DNA from: Thermoplasmatota archaeon
GTDB taxonomy: Archaea; Thermoplasmatota; Penumbrarchaeia; Penumbrarchaeales; Penumbrarchaeaceae
Direction of reading: 5' to 3'
Length of the DNA stretch: 27,975 nucleotides
Assembly: GCA_030600725.1 (NCBI GenBank)
Contig: JAUVLN010000002.1
Location: 1 to 27,975 of the forward strand
Shown here: positions 23,098 to 27,975 of the stretch, one piece after another
Layout of the letters: the number at the start of each line of letters is the position of its first letter
Position numbering within the stretch: position 1 is the first letter of the stretch
Made by a program: the position numbers and the translations under genes
Notes under the pieces: model-generated
The model's input: the letters and a program-made list of their open reading frames with translations, nothing else
What the model was told of the DNA's origin: nothing
The model's database searches: none

Positions 23098-23586
23098 ATG
23101 AAGATCTCCACAGAGTGTTTTACCGATACATATCTGATCGAAAGATTGCTTGAAAAGAGCGGCTATTCGGAAGATCTTGTCGTTCACTCAAGGAAAAAGC
23201 TTGGTGTTCTACGAAAGGTAAGTGGTTTTGGTCACTATGTGGGAATGATAGACGAGGATCCCGAGAACATTCAATCTTCCGATCTGGACAATTATGAAAC
23301 CATCAGAAGCGAAGATTCAATGAGATTGCTGAGACGGATCGGGGATGAAACAAAGAAAATCATCGTAATATGTCCTGTGCTTGAAGTCTTCCTATTCGAA
23401 GCCGCAGACATATGTGGGATCGATCCCGGCATCTACGGGTTCATTCCAGACCCGTTCCATGTACATGACAACGTTCATATCCTTCATGACAAGGGATATC
23501 AGGATTTCATCAACGACCTGATAGAAAGATCGGATAAAATGGAAATGTTGAGGCAATGGCTCCTGGAAATATTGAATTTGAAGTGA
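23098..23586 (+). CDS. Small Toprim-like acidic protein paired with the ATPase
   Basis: A 162-residue protein. The N-terminal strand MKISTECFTDTYLI has Glu6 and Asp10. GMIDEDPEN (Asp52, Glu53, Asp54) follows a predicted strand, and ICPVLEVFLFEAA (Glu96) precedes a C-terminal helical part. An early Glu, a later Asp-x-Asp and a terminal LE block follow the order seen in Toprim nucleases and RloB. Small proteins of this type with a (V/I)DEDP motif occur beside AAA_21 ATPases in diverse prokaryotes, usually annotated as hypothetical. I chose the ATG at 23098, six bases after the ATPase stop; a TTG at 23092 is in frame. The stop lies about 14 bases before the right repeat. Nuclease activity is a hypothesis. 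Confidence 0.65.
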   Translation: MKISTECFTDTYLIERLLEKSGYSEDLVVHSRKKLGVLRKVSGFGHYVGMIDEDPENIQSSDLDNYETIRSEDSMRLLRRIGDETKKIIVICPVLEVFLFEAADICGIDPGIYGFIPDPFHVHDNVHILHDKGYQDFINDLIERSDKMEMLRQWLLEILNLK

Positions 23587-23591
23587 GAAAT

Positions 23592-24374
23592 CTACAGTTT
23601 CCTGACCCTCTTTGCGATCAATTTATTTATCTTCCTGTACGACGGGGGCGGGCCCGTCCTTACGCTCTTTCCGTCGATGTACAGAGCATCACTGATCCCC
23701 CATTCGTACAGAACATTCCTGTCGGATGTATCGTATTGTCTGAAGATCACCCCGTCCCCGAACCCTGCGGCTGCCCTCTTTGCCCTTTCATTTACAAGAT
23801 TCTGGGCAAGACACCACCCGTTCACGAACGATGAAACGGTCACCTTTCCCGGCGTGGGCCCCGGATCCTTCTTCTTCCTGATCCATCCGGGGGGACATGC
23901 ATCTTTCACGAATGGTTTCCAGAGGAGAATGGCCCCCTTCATGTTATCCACCTTCCTGTAGCCGTGTTTCCTGAACCAGGATGCCTTCATCCAGAACGGC
24001 AGGGAGATCCCCCATGCGGCTATCCCCTTCCCCCCCAATTTCATCACATCCTCTTCAGATGCCTTCAGAAGGGCCTTTCCCATCCCCTTCTTCTGGAAGT
24101 TCCCCCTTCCCTTCTTGTATCCGTGGACCCAGATGCAGTAGATGAAATAGGAATCCCTCCCCTCCACGAAGGAGTGCTCAACAGGACCGTACTGGATCAT
24201 TCCACCAACCTCCCCCCTGTCATCCAGTGCAAGCTTTACACGAAGCCCTTTTGCCTTCATTTTTTCATACCATATACTCCTTCCGGGACCGGCCTCCCTT
24301 GCTTCATCCGACCAGTCCTCGAGACACAGGAAATACAGCTGTTCATGTTCTTTCGTGAGATCAATAACCTTCAC
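23592..24374 (-). CDS. GNAT acetyltransferase with a C-terminal YoaP-like (thioredoxin-fold) domain
   Basis: A 260-residue protein. The N-terminal half is a GNAT fold: VGGMIQYGPVEHS, YFIYCIWVHG, then the acetyl-CoA loop KKGRGNFQKKGMGKALL (Arg/Gln-x-x-Gly-x-Gly/Ala type, about residues 95-111). The C-terminal 90 residues form a YoaP-like domain with VSSFVNGWCLAQN, where a single Cys replaces the thioredoxin CxxC, and end in GPPPSYRKINKLIAKRV. The substrate is unknown. The start is taken as GTG at 24374, which has GGAGG seven bases upstream; the ATG at 24404 would add ten unrelated residues. The last 259 bp are duplicated at 21803-22061 on the far side of the ATPase cassette. This is the intact copy, and the cassette ends six bases after its stop. 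Confidence 0.85.
   Translation of the reverse strand: MKVIDLTKEHEQLYFLCLEDWSDEAREAGPGRSIWYEKMKAKGLRVKLALDDRGEVGGMIQYGPVEHSFVEGRDSYFIYCIWVHGYKKGRGNFQKKGMGKALLKASEEDVMKLGGKGIAAWGISLPFWMKASWFRKHGYRKVDNMKGAILLWKPFVKDACPPGWIRKKKDPGPTPGKVTVSSFVNGWCLAQNLVNERAKRAAAGFGDGVIFRQYDTSDRNVLYEWGISDALYIDGKSVRTGPPPSYRKINKLIAKRVRKL
23605..23863. repeat. 259-bp direct repeat, right copy
   Basis: This copy forms the 3' end of the intact acetyltransferase gene. It matches 21803-22061 without gaps and with nine mismatches. The distance between corresponding points of the copies is 1802 bp, and the unique segment between them is about 1.54 kb. Confidence 0.9.
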
Positions 24375-24422
24375 TTTATTTCCTCCGAGATGAAAATGGG
24401 GCACTTCGATCGGTCATCTTTC

Positions 24423-24860
24423 CTAACAATACCAGTCTTTTTTGCCTTTCAGGAATTCTTCCACTCCTTTTTTCTTGAGCCTTCCCAGATTTTTCAGATT
24501 TGCTTCGCCGTGGTTCACCTTGAGGGAATCGAGTTTATCGCAGGTCTCGATATCGTCGCATTCCCAGCAGCCATCGATGTTCCTCTTCCGGCAGCATTTC
24601 CTTATCTTGCAGAAAGGGTTGCCCCCACCGCCCCTGCAGGCACTATTGCACCGCAACCTGACAAGCGCACCCAGGACCTCATAACACTCCCTGTAATTAT
24701 CGAACTCCTTGAAGGGGATCCCCTTGGCGATCACGTCGAACCTCTCCTTCCTCAGCTCCTTTCTCAGGTCCCTTGCCATGTCGGCGATCCTCCCTTTGTA
24801 ACCGAAGCAGTCGCCGCAGTACAGCCCGCAGTATGCAACAAGATCCGTTTTCTCATCCAA
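24423..24860 (-). CDS. Cys-rich DUF3795-family protein
   Basis: A 145-residue protein with an N-terminal CGLYCGDCFGY motif and later Cys groups (CNSACRGGGG, CKIRKCC, CWECDDIETCDK). This fits the DUF3795 family (PF12675), presumed metal-binding proteins of unknown function, common in methanogens and other archaea. It has at least twelve cysteines in total, likely holding zinc or an Fe-S centre. The start is TTG at 24860: a TGA in the same frame lies four codons upstream, no ATG is in frame, and GAGGG lies at good spacing. The acetyltransferase follows on the same strand, so the two probably share a promoter; a minus-strand TATA-like TTTATATT lies at about 24922-24930. Confidence 0.85.
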   Translation of the reverse strand: MDEKTDLVAYCGLYCGDCFGYKGRIADMARDLRKELRKERFDVIAKGIPFKEFDNYRECYEVLGALVRLRCNSACRGGGGNPFCKIRKCCRKRNIDGCWECDDIETCDKLDSLKVNHGEANLKNLGRLKKKGVEEFLKGKKDWYC

Positions 24861-24899
24861 GAAAATCCCTCATATCCATTCATCACCCATAATCGTACC

Positions 24900-24909
24900 A
24901 ACCATGGTT
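24900..24909. promoter_or_regulatory. Palindrome in the divergent DUF3795/Lrp promoter region
   Basis: AACCATGGTT is a perfect 10-bp palindrome lying 40 bases from the DUF3795 start and 100 from the Lrp start. It is beside an AATATAAAT element that can act as a TATA box on either strand. It is a possible autoregulatory Lrp site. Confidence 0.3.
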
Positions 24910-25009
24910 ACATGTTTTTTCAATATAAATCCATCCTGTAATTCATGTTCCGCATCCAAACAAAAAGGATATGTAGAATGTCCGTTATTCAAACCTTGAG
25001 CGGTTTAAA

Positions 25010-25900
25010 ATGGACTCCACCGATTTCAGCATATTGAGGATCCTGAACAGAAACAGCAGGAGATCCTATCTGGATATCGGGAGGGAGATCCATCTCTCGG
25101 GAACAGCAGTGAGGAGAAGGGTGGAGGATATGGTGGGATCTGGCCTCATCCTTGGCTTCAGTGTCCTATTCGATCCGGCGCTTCTGGGGTTAAGCACCTG
25201 CATAGCCAGTGTCAGGTTGAGGGGAGAGGCCCCAGGGAAGATGATCATAGATGAGATGGGCAGGATAGGAAACGTTCATTTCGTGACCTGTGCGACCGAC
25301 AACACCCTCACCCTGCAGTTACATTATGCGAATTCAAGAGAGCTGGAGAGGGCGATAGATAGGATAGGTGCAATAGAGGATGTGGTGAACGTGGACACCG
25401 GCATACCCAGAAGCCACCTATCCACGGACATCGCCCCATCCTCACTGGACTGGAGGATAATAGATAGCCTGAACCATGATGCGAGAAAGAGAAACCATGT
25501 CATCGCAGGGGAACTTGATGTCTCCCCGAAGACGGTGAAGAGAAGACTGGACAGGCTTGTCAGGGAGAAGGTGATCACCTTCACGGTGGATGTGGACCTG
25601 TCCAGGGCAAGGGACCTGGTGATCTATATCCTTGCGGTTGAACTCGAGACCGGGATCAAGAGAGAGAATATCTACAGGGAGATAAAAAGAAAATATACAA
25701 CGATCTGGAGCGTCGCCGGCTCCGTTCATCCATCGATCATCCTCTTCATGTACGCACAATATCTGTCGCAGATCGAGGAGGCCGTTGAGGGAATTAAAAT
25801 GATATACGGGGTCAGGAGGGTCCATGCCTCACTGCATACCAGTTACCATAGTTTTCCGGATTGGTTCGATAGAAGGATAGGGAAGATGATCGGGAAATAG
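25010..25900 (+). CDS. Lrp/AsnC-family transcriptional regulator with two tandem HTH-plus-effector halves
   Basis: A 296-residue protein made of two similar halves. Each has an AsnC-type winged helix-turn-helix: residues 1-50 (DFSILRILNRNSRRSYLDIG, then TAVRRRVEDM) and about 147-195 (DWRIIDSLNHDARKRNHVIA, then KTVKRRLDRLVREKVI). Each is followed by a RAM-like alpha-beta domain. Single Lrp proteins are half this size and dimerise, so this is a covalent pseudo-dimer, a form seen in several euryarchaea. It should bind DNA and sense a small molecule such as an amino acid. A 10-bp palindrome (AACCATGGTT, 24900-24909) and a TATA-like AATATAAAT at about 24922 lie upstream. The ATG follows TTTAAA directly and has no strong ribosome site. 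Confidence 0.88.
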   Translation: MDSTDFSILRILNRNSRRSYLDIGREIHLSGTAVRRRVEDMVGSGLILGFSVLFDPALLGLSTCIASVRLRGEAPGKMIIDEMGRIGNVHFVTCATDNTLTLQLHYANSRELERAIDRIGAIEDVVNVDTGIPRSHLSTDIAPSSLDWRIIDSLNHDARKRNHVIAGELDVSPKTVKRRLDRLVREKVITFTVDVDLSRARDLVIYILAVELETGIKRENIYREIKRKYTTIWSVAGSVHPSIILFMYAQYLSQIEEAVEGIKMIYGVRRVHASLHTSYHSFPDWFDRRIGKMIGK

Positions 25901-25920
25901 GCAATGAAAATCCATTCTCA

Positions 25921-25971
25921 CCCAATCTATCGTCGCTAATATTATGAAGATTGGGCTGGTTTTTTTCAAAG
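25921..25971. repeat. Hairpin plus T-run repeat, copy 1
   Basis: CCCAATCT (25921-25928) pairs with AGATTGGG at about 25948-25955. The hairpin is followed by a T-run and CAAAG. A second copy of the whole 51-base unit lies at 26061-26111, with about three quarters of positions identical. The strand of action is unresolved. Confidence 0.65.
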
Positions 25972-26060
25972 ATAACGCTTAAAAACTGTTGTCTTTGAAC
26001 TGTTTAATTCTGAAAACTTCTCACGTCGTATATATTTAGGTACGAAGCTTCCAGACCTTA

Positions 26061-26111
26061 CCCAATTTATCGTCAATGAGATATTGAAGATTGGTTCGGC
26101 TTTTTTCAAAG
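26061..26111. repeat. Hairpin plus T-run repeat, copy 2
   Basis: The same order as copy 1 is found: CCCAAT, then a conserved TATCGTC, then GAAGATTGG, a T-run and CAAAG. The stem is weaker here (CCAAT/ATTGG). It lies 39 bases beyond the 5S rRNA 3' end on the minus strand. The 89 bases between the copies contain TATATATTTAGG and no reading frame. Confidence 0.65.
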
Positions 26112-26128
26112 CTTAAGCTATATAATGA

Positions 26129-26146
26129 ACACTTTGAAAAAAGTGT
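26129..26146 (-). terminator. Hairpin directly after the 5S rRNA
   Basis: ACACTTT (26129-26135) pairs with AAAGTGT (26140-26146) over a four-base loop. It lies four bases past the 3' end of the 5S gene on the minus strand. It could be a terminator or a processing site for the rRNA transcript. Confidence 0.45.
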
Positions 26147-26149
26147 GAT

Positions 26150-26281
26150 AGGTGGGGGACAGCGATCCTAAGTTCCCAGTGGGCTCGCGCACCACAGTAC
26201 AGAAAGGAACGCTGGTGGGCTTAACTGCCGGGTTCGGGATGAGACCGGGTGATCCCCACCGCTATGACCGTCCACCCACCT
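26150..26281 (-). rRNA. 5S ribosomal RNA
   Basis: On the minus strand the molecule begins AGGTGGGTGGACGGTCATAG and ends CTGTCCCCCACCT. The two ends pair in the terminal helix I (GGTGGG with CCCACC). The conserved loop block ATCCCGAACCCGGCAGTTAA is exactly the helix III/loop C signature of archaeal 5S RNA. The length of about 132 bases is slightly more than the usual 120-125. It is immediately downstream of the 23S gene, about 30-40 bases away, and transcribed in the same direction. Thermoplasma itself has unlinked rRNA genes, so the 23S-5S link is worth noting if this is a relative. Confidence 0.92.
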
Positions 26282-26309
26282 ATCTGGAATGTATTTTTCT
26301 CGATCATAT

Positions 26310-27975
<1,666 letters not shown>

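Noticed and set aside
23964..24941. A 325-codon plus-strand frame opposite the acetyltransferase and the Cys-rich gene
   Set aside because: Both minus-strand genes have family motifs and ribosome sites; the plus-strand frame has neither.

Overview
The window looks like a stretch of an archaeal chromosome, most likely a Thermoplasmatota-type euryarchaeon. The phylum is my inference. The support is a diphthamide-synthesis Dph2, an archaeosortase-like protease with a Cys/Arg/His triad, a 5S and 23S rRNA pair of archaeal character, TATA-box promoters with short or absent leaders, a tandem-domain Lrp/AsnC regulator, and several large surface proteins with one signal peptide and one C-terminal anchor. 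TTG start codons preceded by a good Shine-Dalgarno sequence recur.

Layout. Positions 1-4600 form an AT-rich accessory island. It holds the 3' part of a multi-pass surface protein with calcium-binding repeats, a small membrane protein, a 300-base stretch rich in hairpins that looks like a structured RNA or a group II intron fragment, a translationally coupled RloA/RloB-type ATPase-nuclease pair, and a small PD-(D/E)XK-like protein. A decayed IS21-family end (about 4627-4801) marks the edge of the island. From about 4970 the base composition becomes GC-richer and the genes look like core genes: a metallophosphoesterase, a zinc-ribbon membrane protein, a GMC oxidoreductase reduced to its two ends, the NAD(P)HX repair enzyme Nnr, and an 864-residue surface protein. 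They are followed by a two-gene FAD/Fe-S amine or imino-acid dehydrogenase complex (10923-14151), a convergent carbamate kinase, a thioredoxin, a second anchored surface protein, an ARM-repeat/J-domain fusion, and an archaeosortase.

Positions 19259-24860 mix core genes (Dph2, a GNAT-YoaP acetyltransferase, a Cys-rich DUF3795 protein) with accessory ones. A lone P-loop ATPase with a nuclease-like C-terminus is followed, across two nested inverted repeats, by Dph2. Next comes a two-gene cassette (ATPase plus small acidic Toprim-like partner) bracketed by a 259-bp direct repeat of about 96.5% identity. The repeat is the 3' end of the acetyltransferase gene. The arrangement looks like an element that entered the 3' end of that gene, left a severed copy beside Dph2 and restored the full gene on its other side. 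This is the most interesting structure in the window.

The right end carries an Lrp/AsnC regulator, a duplicated hairpin plus T-run, and then 5S and partial 23S rRNA on the minus strand. The window therefore has two independent ATPase plus Toprim-like pairs, both candidates for anti-phage or anti-plasmid modules, with different kinds of integration scar. I found no tRNA and no CRISPR array.
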